DNA of 58,263 nucleotides from NCBI GenBank assembly GCA_964529715.1, contig CAZGXI010000031.1, positions 1-58,263 on the forward strand, written 5' to 3'. The stretch comes from CAZGXI01 sp964529715. Lineage in GTDB: Bacteria; Chloroflexota; Anaerolineae; Aggregatilineales; Ch27. Each line of letters opens with the position of its first letter. Within the stretch, counting starts at the first letter, position 1. Made by a program: the position numbers and the translations under genes. Shown piece after piece: positions 40,314 to 49,013 of the stretch. The notes beneath the pieces were generated by a model. The model ran no database searches. It was not told where the DNA came from and saw only the letters and a program-made list of their open reading frames with translations.

Positions 40314-42017
40314 CTAGCCCGGTCTTCCAGGTGGACGACGGGGAGAATCCTCTTGCTTGACCAGGCGTTCCCGGCGCTGCGGCTGCTGAAGAGGAGCCGC
40401 TTCGCGCGCCCGCGCCTGGGCCTGATCCTTGCCAAAGTAGCTGATCCACTCTTCCGGCGCAGGAATGTCTTCTGCACCGTGCGGGGTGTGACGCTCCCGA
40501 ATCTGGCATAGCACAGGCGTGTTGACCGCCGTCCCGGCGATGATCGCCTGTCCTTTGGTGAGGGCGGGCAGTTCATTGATCAGTTCCCGCCCAACGCTCT
40601 CCACACTTTCCGCCACGCGGGCGATGTCCACCGGATTGACGATGCGCAGCAGCACCTGCGTGTTGCACTGCGAAAGCACGTCCGGGTCCAGCTTGCCGGG
40701 GCGCTGGCTGATCAGACCGACACCGACACCGAACTTGCGCCCTTCCGCCAGGATGGTCTTGAGGATGCCGGTCGAAACGATGTCTACGCCGGCAGGCGCG
40801 AAGTTGTGCGCCTCCTCGACCACGACGAAGACCGGATACGGCAGGTAGAAATCGTCGCCTTCAGCGACCTCGCGGTTTTTCGTGCGCATCCGGGCATAAA
40901 AGACCCGGCGCAGCAGAGCCGCAACGATCACCTGCTGCTCACGCGAATCCACGCGGCTGAACTGAATCACGGCGCAGCGGCCCGGCTGGAGCAGTTCGGT
41001 CAGCGGCGTCTGCACGAAATCGTCGAAAATCTGACCCTCGCCGACAACGATCCGTTTTTCCAACCGCCAGATGACCGCCCTGGCTGTGCCCATGTTATAG
41101 GCGTCGTCGTCCTTTTGCCCCTCCTCCTCGACCGCCTGGACCAGGTCGGACAGTGTCCAGCGGTCCTCCACGCCCCACTTATCCCGGCTGATGTGCTGCG
41201 CCTGGCGGTAGGCTTTATCCAACATGTGCTCCATCCGCTCGGAGATGTTGGGCAGCAAATAGCGCAGATCGCCGCGTTCCAACGTTGCCACGCGAATTTT
41301 TACGTCGCCAGGCTTGTAAATACGCGCCTCCGGGCGATAGTCGTCGGCACGCATGGCTGCGTGTTTCGGTAATTCGTCCAGCGTATCGTATTCGCCATGC
41401 GGGTCGATGATTAACACGGCAGCGCGATTGTTCGGCTTAAGCATCTCCTCGATCAGCACACTGGCCGTGTAGCTTTTGCCTGCGCCGGTGCTGGCGATGA
41501 TTGCCAGATGGGTACTGGCAATCGCGCCGACATCGACGGCCACCGGCACTTCGCCTTTAGAGCGGCTGAGCAGCCAGCCAACCGTCGCCGCGCCGACCCG
41601 CCCCGGCTGCACACGGCTGAGCACACGGGACAGGTAGTCATTTTCGGCCAGGTAGATTGGCGTCCCCACTCCCGGCGGTACGCGCGGATTGATGAAGTCG
41701 CGCAGCTTTTCGTCGTAATAGCCGATCACCTCACCCGTGATCTCGAACAGTTCGCGCGTCTTGCCCGTGTAGCCGACCATCGCCGCCACCGTGTTCGGGT
41801 CGATCTGGGGATCGGTCGAGAAGCCGTCGGGATAAAGCCGCAGCGGACGGCGCTCGGTGATGCGTGCCAGGATCGGCTGCGTCTGACCGTCTACTTCGGC
41901 ATGATAAACGATAAACTCACCTGTTTTGAGCGCCTTGTCAGCATCGGGCGAGACGAACAAAAACGTGTGCATCTTTTCGCCCGGCCCCTTGGCGCGGCCC
42001 AGCGGTCGAGCAGTCAT
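40314..42017 (-). CDS. herA: HerA-type DNA translocase ATPase
   Basis: A 567-residue hexameric ATPase that in archaea drives DNA through the NurA nuclease during end resection. Residues about 15-120 look like the N-terminal HAS barrel. The RecA-like motor has Walker A ASTGAGKSYTA (175-185), Walker B YPVFVVVEEAHNF, and GVGLISQRPGKLDPDVLSQC with the sensor and arginine finger. The tail RERLVKQEDSPRRPPGRPG is basic and probably disordered. ATG at 42017 overlaps the upstream stop (ATGA) and has GGAGG six bases upstream. It is the fifth gene of the mre11-rad50-nurA-X-herA operon, which supports a repair role over a defence one. Confidence 0.88.
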   Translation of the reverse strand: MTARPLGRAKGPGEKMHTFLFVSPDADKALKTGEFIVYHAEVDGQTQPILARITERRPLRLYPDGFSTDPQIDPNTVAAMVGYTGKTRELFEITGEVIGYYDEKLRDFINPRVPPGVGTPIYLAENDYLSRVLSRVQPGRVGAATVGWLLSRSKGEVPVAVDVGAIASTHLAIIASTGAGKSYTASVLIEEMLKPNNRAAVLIIDPHGEYDTLDELPKHAAMRADDYRPEARIYKPGDVKIRVATLERGDLRYLLPNISERMEHMLDKAYRQAQHISRDKWGVEDRWTLSDLVQAVEEEGQKDDDAYNMGTARAVIWRLEKRIVVGEGQIFDDFVQTPLTELLQPGRCAVIQFSRVDSREQQVIVAALLRRVFYARMRTKNREVAEGDDFYLPYPVFVVVEEAHNFAPAGVDIVSTGILKTILAEGRKFGVGVGLISQRPGKLDPDVLSQCNTQVLLRIVNPVDIARVAESVESVGRELINELPALTKGQAIIAGTAVNTPVLCQIRERHTPHGAEDIPAPEEWISYFGKDQAQARAREAAPLQQPQRRERLVKQEDSPRRPPGRPG

Positions 42018-42628
42018 GAAGCGCCTCCCATCGGGCTGATTTGCGTTAGCCACACCAGATCGTCCACCAAGACGGCCAGGGTATCCCGGTGCGCAGGAAG
42101 CAGCACACGGAGCCGCTCCAACACGGCGCGTGCGAGGTGATAAGTCAGTGGATTCCGCTGCTGCATCAGGATGGGCAGATAAGTCACCTGAATCCCATCC
42201 CCCCCTTCTGCTCCCCGGTGAAACACCCGGATTTGATCCTCGGCCATCTGGCGCACCTGAGCGTCGCTGGTAGCGGCGAACGGCGGTACGCCTTGATAGG
42301 CCTGGCCTGTGCTATCCACCCAACCAATGGCGCTGATCCCCACCAGGACCGCCCGCTCATTGAGATAATCCGGGGTAAAGACGGTCAGTTCCGTCTCCGG
42401 CGACAGGCGCGGCCCCAGCCGCCCGAAGTCAGGGTTCAGCAACACGGTGTCGTAGATCAGGCCGACCAGGTAGCCTGCCCCCTCGCTACCCAAATCGATA
42501 CTGACGAACGTCCCCAACGCATAATGCGCCGCCTGGGGCACTTCCTTGACCTCGTGCTTGCCGTAAATCTGGCAAACATAATCGGTATGGGCATTTGACT
42601 TGACAATTTTGCCCAGGGGAAGCGACAC
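42014..42628 (-). CDS. Barrel-like protein of unknown function in the Mre11-HerA operon
   Basis: A 204-residue soluble protein, not assigned to a family. The first 110 residues (LPLGKIVKSNAHTDYVCQIY, then ALGTFVSIDLGS and GYLVGLIYDTVLLNPDFG) resemble the HAS-barrel that normally forms the N-terminus of HerA, here as a separate protein. The second half is helical (YHLARAVLERLRVLLPAHRD). It lies between nurA and herA, 11 bases after the first and overlapping the second. It may be an extra adaptor of the HerA-NurA complex. HerA here has its own barrel, so it is an addition rather than a split gene. Confidence 0.55.
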   Translation of the reverse strand: MSLPLGKIVKSNAHTDYVCQIYGKHEVKEVPQAAHYALGTFVSIDLGSEGAGYLVGLIYDTVLLNPDFGRLGPRLSPETELTVFTPDYLNERAVLVGISAIGWVDSTGQAYQGVPPFAATSDAQVRQMAEDQIRVFHRGAEGGDGIQVTYLPILMQQRNPLTYHLARAVLERLRVLLPAHRDTLAVLVDDLVWLTQISPMGGAS

Positions 42629-42639
42629 GGATTCACCTC

Positions 42640-43809
42640 CTAGCGCCGTCCGCGCTTGCTGATCGACTTGCGGCTGAACCGCACGGGGATGTCCTCCTGC
42701 TCAGCAAACTCCTGAAACATGCGGTAAAAACGTTCCCGGTCCTCTGCCGTCAGAACGGCAGCGGCGTCCGCCGTCTCAAGCGGATACGGGTAGCCCAGGC
42801 CGACCACACATTCGGCCCGGACCACATCCAGCACCCACTCGTAGGTTGCCGGATCGTCGAAGACCCAGCGCGGAATTTCCAGGCGGGCCGGCGGGTTGTT
42901 CTGCGTGGTCTTGAGGTAGGTAAAACAGACCTTTTCCTGGTAGTATGCGTTGCCCGGCACCTCGTCGTCGCGGGCGCAGATGAACGTCCGGCAGCGGTCG
43001 CCCCACTGCATCTGTGTGCGCAGTAAGGTCGCATCGGGGATCGATGCCCCGTCGTAGGTAGACACATGACGGATGAGCGTCGTCAAGTCGCTGGCAGAAC
43101 TGGCATCAACATAACCGACAATCGGCACACGCATTTCCTCCGAAATGTCGATCAGGCGGTTGATCTCATCCAGGTAACGCTTCTGGCGGTAGGGCAACAT
43201 CTCTTGAGCGTTCACAAAAGAGATCGTCAACGTGCCGTCCAGAAAAACCACTGCGCTCTTGTTGGCGTGCATCCCCATGAACATGATGTCATGCTCGGTT
43301 TCCATCAGATAGCGCCGCCACTCGATTTCCAGGTCGGCAAAGCGTGCCTCGTGGCTATCACTGATCAACTCTTTGGGCGACAGCACCTCGACTTCCACAT
43401 CTTTGACATACGAGTCCTGGCCGTCGTGGGGATTGATAAACCAGCCGACCTGCACCAGTCCCACTGGGATCGACAGATCGGTGCGACGTGGAATGGTTGA
43501 GCCATCTGCGGCGAAGGTGATTACGCCAGAAAGGACCTGCGCCGCCCAATCACGCGCCTCACGGTGATCGGTCCAGCGGTGCTCAAAAGGAATGATGAAC
43601 GGCTTTTCGTCCTGTTCCCACGTGGGCAGCGCACCGGGATGCGGGATCTCGGCGACGGCGGCTTCAATCTCCGCCTTCGACATGTTTTCAAAAGACGCCT
43701 GGGCTTCCCGCAGCTTTTTCAGGTCTTCTCTCAATTCCTGCTCGGCAGTCTTGAAGTCGTTGCTCTTGGCATACAAGGCTGCCGCCGTACGATCACTGTA
43801 CAGAGGCAT
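42640..43809 (-). CDS. nurA: NurA-domain nuclease
   Basis: A 389-residue nuclease related to archaeal NurA, which with HerA resects DNA ends. The NurA core starts with ITFAADGSTIPRR (Asp102) and has VVFLDGTLTISF (Asp191), both expected metal-binding residues, then IVGYVDASSASDLTTLIRHV and the C-terminal LDVVRAECVVGLGYPYPLET. About 100 helical residues precede the core. The start overlaps the rad50 stop by one base (TAATG), so translation is coupled. Confidence 0.85.
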   Translation of the reverse strand: MPLYSDRTAAALYAKSNDFKTAEQELREDLKKLREAQASFENMSKAEIEAAVAEIPHPGALPTWEQDEKPFIIPFEHRWTDHREARDWAAQVLSGVITFAADGSTIPRRTDLSIPVGLVQVGWFINPHDGQDSYVKDVEVEVLSPKELISDSHEARFADLEIEWRRYLMETEHDIMFMGMHANKSAVVFLDGTLTISFVNAQEMLPYRQKRYLDEINRLIDISEEMRVPIVGYVDASSASDLTTLIRHVSTYDGASIPDATLLRTQMQWGDRCRTFICARDDEVPGNAYYQEKVCFTYLKTTQNNPPARLEIPRWVFDDPATYEWVLDVVRAECVVGLGYPYPLETADAAAVLTAEDRERFYRMFQEFAEQEDIPVRFSRKSISKRGRR

Positions 43810-46199
43810 TAAAACGTCTCCACCCGGCTGACGCCGTTCACTTTACGCACTTCGATCACATGATGTGTATCGCGCTCGAATGTGTCATCGTGCGTGATCA
43901 CGAAAAGCTGCCGCAGACTGCGGATTGACGCCAGCCGTTCGGCCAGTTGTTCCCGCCGCATGTCATCCAGGTTGGTCGTCGGCTCATCGAAAAAGGCAAA
44001 GCGGATATCTGTCACTTGGGTCAGCAAGGCCAGCCGAACCGCAATCGCCGCTGCCATCTGCTCTCCCCCAGAGAGCAACTTGAAATCGCGCTCCTCGCCC
44101 CGATACTCAACCCGAATGTTGTAATCCTCATCCCACTGGAGGATCAGGCTGCTATCGCCCATGATTTCGCCAAAGATACGATTGGCCTCGGCAGCGACCG
44201 ACCGCACGAGCCACTGGCTGATCTTTGGCCGCGCGTTGCGGACGCCTGCGCGAATGAAATTAAACACCTGTTTGCGCCACTCGAGCCGCTCCGCTTCCCT
44301 TTCCAGGACGACAAGCCGCTCCTGAGTTGCCAGAAGCGCATCCACCTGGTGGCGGGCCTGCTTCAGACTGCTCTCTCGTTCCGCCAGTCTCGCCTCGACA
44401 CGGGCCATTTCCTCACGCAAGTCATGCTGCCGATCCTGGAGTGCAGCGTGCCGGGGCGCGTCGTAGCCCTGCGCCAGCGCCGCGACTTCCTGAGCAATCT
44501 GCGCCTGGCGGACTTCCAGATCGGCATACTGCGCCTGCAACTGCGCCAGTACTTCCCGGCGGGCTTCCAACCGCGCGGCAGTATCCCGGCTGCCGAGGTA
44601 GCGGTCATGATCCGGTCTGTTTGCGGCCAGCCGCTGCTGCACCGCGTCGATCTGCGCTTGCAAGTGGGCCAGTTGATCCATGAAGTCGCCGAACAGGGCC
44701 AGGGCGCGCTCCAGGTCGTGCACTGTCTGCTGGCAGCGGTCACGGTCGGCCTCGGCGCGACGTAGATCGCTCTCCAGATCGTCCAGGCCGGCCTGCGTCG
44801 GCAGATCGGCCAGTTCGCGGTCCAGATGCTTACGCTCCCGTTCGATTTCCTTCAGGCGGGTATGCGCCTCTTCCCTTTGCTTCTCGGCAACATCTTGCGC
44901 CTCCATCAACCGCCGCCGTTCCTGGGCATAATGTTCGCGGCTATCGGCGCGGGTATGCTCGTCCATCGGGCGGCGACAGACCGGGCAGCGCGCCTCGGCA
45001 TCATCGAGCATGTCTTCATGCGCACGCAATTCCTGTAAATCCCTGGCGATACTGCTCAGCGCCGCTTCCGCGTGGGCCTGCTGCTGGAGAAGCATCTCCT
45101 GCTCGCGTTCCAGATCAAGTCGAAGCGCCTCCATTGCCTGCCGCTGCGCGAACTGCACCTGCCGCCGTTCCAGCCGATCTTGAAAATCGGCCCACGTCTG
45201 GCGCGCCTCATCGTAGCGTTGTCGGGCGCGGTCGCATTCGTGCTGAAGACGTTCGCCCTCGCGCAGACGCTCCTGCTCCTGGCGAAGCTCCTCAAGCTGT
45301 CTCTGTTCGCGCTCAAAGTCCAGATAGGCTGTCTCCGTCTGTGCCAGGATTTGCCCGGCATCCTCTGCCTCCCGAACGTCCTTTGCCGCCGCTGCCAGCC
45401 GCTCTTCCAGACGCGCCAGCTCGGTCTGATGGTCCCGGAGGCGTCCTTGAAGCGCATCGATCTGCTGCTTGAGATCGTCCAGAGTCCTGATCTCGACCGC
45501 CAGCGCATCCAGGCTAAGCCTTGTCTCATTCAGAGCGGCGTGGTCCGCCGCCACCAGATTGACCAGTTCCGCAACGCGCGTCTGCCATGCGGGCAGTTCA
45601 CCGAGTTCGCCTTCCAACCGGGCGCGGCTGCTGCTGTTTTGAGAGACAAGGCTATCGATGTATTGACCGGTTTCACGCAGGCGTTCGTAGGCAGCTTCGT
45701 ACTCGTCCACGCGCAGCAGGCGACTGAACTTATTTTTGCGGTCGGCGGAATCTTCTAAAAAGACGGCTGTCATTGTGCCCTGCGGCACGCCGATGGCATC
45801 CTGAAATAGAGCGCCCAGTTTTGTCCCTGGCTCAACGCTCAGATGGTTGAAAATGAAGTCGAAAACATCTTTTTTGCCATCGCAAACTTGCAGGTTAAGT
45901 TCCGGGTCGTAGATGTAAATCTGTCCTCCCCGGACGCCGCGCACGACCTGATATTCTCGTTCATCACGGGCGCTGACAAAACCGACGACGATTTGCCCCT
46001 TACCTGCTCCCTCCCGGACAAAACGTTCCTGGTGGTACAGGGCGCTGTCGAACAGGGCGAAGCCGATAGCCTCCAGCATGGTCGATTTGCCTGCGCCGTT
46101 TTCGCCCCGAATCAGGTTAACGCCGGGCTTAAACTCGATAACCTGGCCGTTTTCGTCGTAACTCTTGATGTTACGAAGTTCCAGACGGGTGATCCACAC
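43809..46199 (-). CDS. rad50: Rad50/SbcC-type SMC-like ATPase
   Basis: A 796-residue ATPase of the Mre11-Rad50 complex that holds and opens DNA ends. Walker A GENGAGKST is at residues 32-40 and the Q-loop near GALFQDAIGVPQ. Two coiled-coil arms (about residues 165-400 and 415-640) flank a zinc hook ARCPVCRRPM (Cys405, Cys408). The signature LLSGGEQMAAAIAVRLAL and Walker B FAFFDEPTTNLDD are in the C-terminal lobe. At 796 residues it is short like archaeal Rad50, shorter than E. coli SbcC. It starts two bases after mre11. Confidence 0.9.
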   Translation of the reverse strand: MWITRLELRNIKSYDENGQVIEFKPGVNLIRGENGAGKSTMLEAIGFALFDSALYHQERFVREGAGKGQIVVGFVSARDEREYQVVRGVRGGQIYIYDPELNLQVCDGKKDVFDFIFNHLSVEPGTKLGALFQDAIGVPQGTMTAVFLEDSADRKNKFSRLLRVDEYEAAYERLRETGQYIDSLVSQNSSSRARLEGELGELPAWQTRVAELVNLVAADHAALNETRLSLDALAVEIRTLDDLKQQIDALQGRLRDHQTELARLEERLAAAAKDVREAEDAGQILAQTETAYLDFEREQRQLEELRQEQERLREGERLQHECDRARQRYDEARQTWADFQDRLERRQVQFAQRQAMEALRLDLEREQEMLLQQQAHAEAALSSIARDLQELRAHEDMLDDAEARCPVCRRPMDEHTRADSREHYAQERRRLMEAQDVAEKQREEAHTRLKEIERERKHLDRELADLPTQAGLDDLESDLRRAEADRDRCQQTVHDLERALALFGDFMDQLAHLQAQIDAVQQRLAANRPDHDRYLGSRDTAARLEARREVLAQLQAQYADLEVRQAQIAQEVAALAQGYDAPRHAALQDRQHDLREEMARVEARLAERESSLKQARHQVDALLATQERLVVLEREAERLEWRKQVFNFIRAGVRNARPKISQWLVRSVAAEANRIFGEIMGDSSLILQWDEDYNIRVEYRGEERDFKLLSGGEQMAAAIAVRLALLTQVTDIRFAFFDEPTTNLDDMRREQLAERLASIRSLRQLFVITHDDTFERDTHHVIEVRKVNGVSRVETF

Positions 46200-46201
46200 C
46201 G

Positions 46202-47476
46202 TTACGCCCCCTCGATTCCGCTCAGGTAGCGATCCAGCACGTCGTAGATTTCCTGTGGAGAACTCTGAGGATTGACTGCCAGCCGCTTGATTTGCAGCAT
46301 CAGGTCGCCGATGGCAGCGGCTTGCAGGCTAAAGCGCGTATCGCTGCGCGCGATGTCCTCAAAAACCAGGCGTTCCAATTCGCTGCGGGTCAGATTTTCC
46401 TCGGCGCTGGCAACAAACCCCGGCGGGCGCGTGCGGTTTTCCACCCGCACCAACAGGGGATCGATTTCAGACATCCCATCCCACACGGCCTCGCGGATGG
46501 CCTCGACGTCGAGATGGGTTCGATCAAAAGTCAGGTAGCCGTCCAGAATGACTCGGACGACAGGTTTTCCACGCCGGTCGGGATCGGGATGGTGCAGGGC
46601 ACGCAAGCGACGCGCTTCCCGGCGCGCTGCGGCCCGCGTCTCCTCCAACAGGTCGCCGGGAGCAGCACAGGCGTCGGTCTTAATCAGCAGAGTGCTGAAT
46701 GGGCGGTTACGCTGATGCAGCTTAATGTGTTCGGCATGGTGGCTGCCATCGCGGTTGACCGTCACCAGATATACACCGCGTTCATAATCGGTCTCTTCAA
46801 AACTGCACGCTTCCAGGGAGCCGGGGTTATAAATCCAGCCATCTACCGGGTAGGGCTTATGCAGATGGCCCAGCGCCAGGTATTGCACCCGGCGCTTGAG
46901 CAGGGCCAATTCGGCATGAGACAAACAACCGGCCATATCCGGCATCTGGCCTTCAACCCCGGCATGTGTAACCAAGACCGTAAATGCGATCCCCTGCCAG
47001 GACAACCGCTCACACGCTTCGACTGTCTGCGCCAGCACACGCGCTGCCGACGCGCCTAACCAGGGCACGCCGATAAAGCGCACCCTATCCACGTCTACAT
47101 AGCTATCGCCGGGTTCGAGCTGCAAAGGGTCGATCTCAAAATGAGGCGCCAGCAACCGGATCAGCCCGCGATCCGCCAGGTATTCCACCCAAGAGAACTG
47201 GTCACGGTAGCGAGCTTTGTCGTGATTGCCGTGCACCCCGATCACGGGAATACCCTGCTGCTGGAGACAGGTCAAGCCCTCTTCAGCCTGAAGAAGCGTT
47301 AGGGGATCAATGGCCGTCTTGTGAAACAAATCCCCGGCGATCACACAGGCATCTACCTGCTCCTGAATCGCCAGGTTCACGGCATCCTCAAAAGCGTAAT
47401 AGAAATCATTGAACCGCGCGGCGCTGTTGTACTGCTGATTGCCCAAGTGAATATCTGCCATGTGTAGAAAGCGCAC
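46202..47476 (-). CDS. mre11: Mre11/SbcD-type nuclease
   Basis: A 424-residue manganese-dependent nuclease of the DNA-end processing complex. The phosphoesterase motifs are all present: ADIHLG (Asp8, His10), AGDLFHK (Asp49), VHGNHD (Asn84, His85), VTHAGVEG, and LGHLHKPY. The C-terminal part, about residues 290-424, includes the capping domain and the Rad50-binding helix region (LVFEDIARSDTRF). First gene of the operon. Its leader of about 110 bases starts at a promoter overlapped by a LexA-like dyad (47577-47598). Confidence 0.9.
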   Translation of the reverse strand: MRFLHMADIHLGNQQYNSAARFNDFYYAFEDAVNLAIQEQVDACVIAGDLFHKTAIDPLTLLQAEEGLTCLQQQGIPVIGVHGNHDKARYRDQFSWVEYLADRGLIRLLAPHFEIDPLQLEPGDSYVDVDRVRFIGVPWLGASAARVLAQTVEACERLSWQGIAFTVLVTHAGVEGQMPDMAGCLSHAELALLKRRVQYLALGHLHKPYPVDGWIYNPGSLEACSFEETDYERGVYLVTVNRDGSHHAEHIKLHQRNRPFSTLLIKTDACAAPGDLLEETRAAARREARRLRALHHPDPDRRGKPVVRVILDGYLTFDRTHLDVEAIREAVWDGMSEIDPLLVRVENRTRPPGFVASAEENLTRSELERLVFEDIARSDTRFSLQAAAIGDLMLQIKRLAVNPQSSPQEIYDVLDRYLSGIEGA

Positions 47477-47576
47477 ATCGTCCTCTTTTCAACACCCGGC
47501 GTACTTCCCCTGCATTGTACAATTCTCTCAGAGCAGATCAACCGATCTTTTCCACGCGCCCCTAATATCATCTGCT

Positions 47577-47598
47577 CAATAGAATATCTATTCTATTG
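47577..47598. promoter_or_regulatory. LexA-like dyad at the mre11 operon promoter
   Basis: CAATAGAAT (47577-47585) and ATTCTATTG (47590-47598) are perfect inverted repeats separated by four bases. The inner pattern ATAGAA-N6-TTCTAT has the spacing of Gram-positive-type LexA boxes (GAAC-N4-GTTC). It overlaps the -10 of the minus-strand promoter. The same inner pattern is at 38047-38064. Confidence 0.6.
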
Positions 47599-47623
47599 TA
47601 CAGGCAACAGGAAAGGAACGCAA
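47595..47623 (-). promoter_or_regulatory. Promoter of the mre11-rad50-nurA-herA operon
   Basis: On the minus strand TTGCGT (47623-47618), 17 bases, TACAAT (47600-47595). The -10 overlaps the LexA-like dyad, so binding there should block transcription. Confidence 0.6.
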
Positions 47624-47719
47624 TTCTTCGCCGCCCCCCCACTACTATCGGTTGCGGGGATGTAAACGGCGTTGTAGAATGAATTTCAATCCGACAAAGA
47701 AAAGCCGGAAGGCGTACTT

Positions 47720-48925
47720 ATGGCAACACGACGCTTTGATGACGATATGGCGGATCGCCCACCAACGCCTGCCAGACAGCAGCCTACGCCGCCGCAACAA
47801 CCGCAGGTTGCGCCGCTATCGCAGCAGCAGGCCGCTCCCATCACCCCTGCTGCGCCTGCTCGTGTGCCACGCGGAGGCCAGCGCAACATCGCCCACATGC
47901 CGCGTACCCTGGCCCAGGTATTAAACGACACCAACGAGCAGGTCGTGCGCGGCGACCTAACGGATTTTGTGCCTCTGCCAACCGGGTTTGATCCGCTGGA
48001 TGGGCTGATCGGCGGCGGTCTGCGCAAAACCGAATTGTTTCTGCTAGGCGGGGCGCAGGGTATCGGCAAAACCATCGCCACCCTGCAAATCGCGCGCAAC
48101 ATCGCCATGCGCAACGACCAGTACGCCTTCTATCTGTCCTATGAGCACACTGAAACGCACCTGATGAACCGGCTGATGTGTCTAGAAAGCATCAATCCGC
48201 CGGAAATCGACCTTGCACGGGGCATCAAGCTCAAAGACCTGTACGATGTGATCATCAGCCAGCGCGCCCGCGATATGTTGGGGCGCGACGGCGGGGCGGG
48301 GTCGCTTCAGGCCATTTTGCGCGAAAACAGCCGCACGGCGATGGCTCTGGCGCGGATGAACCGCTACGCCGACCGGCTGATCCTGGTCAAGGCCAGCCCT
48401 GCCGTGACGACTCTGCGCGCCATCCGGGAGATGACGGCTCGCCTGTGCGACGCGACGGGCGGCAACGTGACCGTCTTCGTAGATTATCTGCAAAAGGTCG
48501 CCATTCACCCGGAACGCGCCGCCGACGAGGCGGAAAAAGTGACAATCATCGTGGAAGGGTTGAAAGACCTGGCCCTGGCACTGGATGTGCCGGTCTGGGC
48601 GATTGTCGCTGCCGACCGCGAAGGGTTGAAGAGTCCGCGCCTGCACCTGTTTCACCTGCGCGGCAGCAGCGCGCTAGACTATGAGTGTGACATCGCCATC
48701 ATCATGAACAATAAGTATCATATTCTGAGCAAAGACCACATCACGTTCAACCCGTACAAAGCCAAACAATACCGGGATTGGGTGGTCTTTACCGTCGAGA
48801 AAAACCGCGCCGGGTTGGCAATGGTAGATATGGAGTTCCAACTGCACGCGCCTTTCTTTGCCTTCAATCCGCGCGGGCAGAAGGTTCAGCAGCAGTTGAT
48901 CGATGACAAGCTCATCGAATCCTAG
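47720..48925 (+). CDS. DnaB-C-like RecA-fold ATPase
   Basis: A 401-residue ATPase resembling the C-terminal motor of the replicative helicase DnaB, but without its N-terminal domain. The first 60 residues are a proline/glutamine-rich, probably disordered tail. Then come VPLPTGFDPLDGLIGGGLRK, Walker A GGAQGIGKTIATLQ, the YLSYEHTETHLMNRL segment and Walker B VTVFVDYLQK. The end (FTVEKNRAGLAMVDMEFQLH) matches DnaB motif 4-type. A separate dnaB gene probably exists elsewhere, so this is likely a paralogue. It is divergent from the mre11 operon and shares the control region with the LexA-like dyad, which hints at a repair or phage-response role. Confidence 0.72.
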   Translation: MATRRFDDDMADRPPTPARQQPTPPQQPQVAPLSQQQAAPITPAAPARVPRGGQRNIAHMPRTLAQVLNDTNEQVVRGDLTDFVPLPTGFDPLDGLIGGGLRKTELFLLGGAQGIGKTIATLQIARNIAMRNDQYAFYLSYEHTETHLMNRLMCLESINPPEIDLARGIKLKDLYDVIISQRARDMLGRDGGAGSLQAILRENSRTAMALARMNRYADRLILVKASPAVTTLRAIREMTARLCDATGGNVTVFVDYLQKVAIHPERAADEAEKVTIIVEGLKDLALALDVPVWAIVAADREGLKSPRLHLFHLRGSSALDYECDIAIIMNNKYHILSKDHITFNPYKAKQYRDWVVFTVEKNRAGLAMVDMEFQLHAPFFAFNPRGQKVQQQLIDDKLIES

Positions 48926-49013
48926 CATTGTCTCCTCACGTTGAGCAGAGAATTTCCGCCTCCGGCGTGGTTGAGGGGGTGAGGTTGCAGGCCAGGCTGG
49001 GCGGAGCACACGT

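Noticed and set aside
40314..47476. HerA-based anti-phage defence system
   Set aside because: The defence types pair HerA with Sir2 or a DUF4297-type nuclease. Here the partners are Mre11, Rad50 and NurA, which points to repair.
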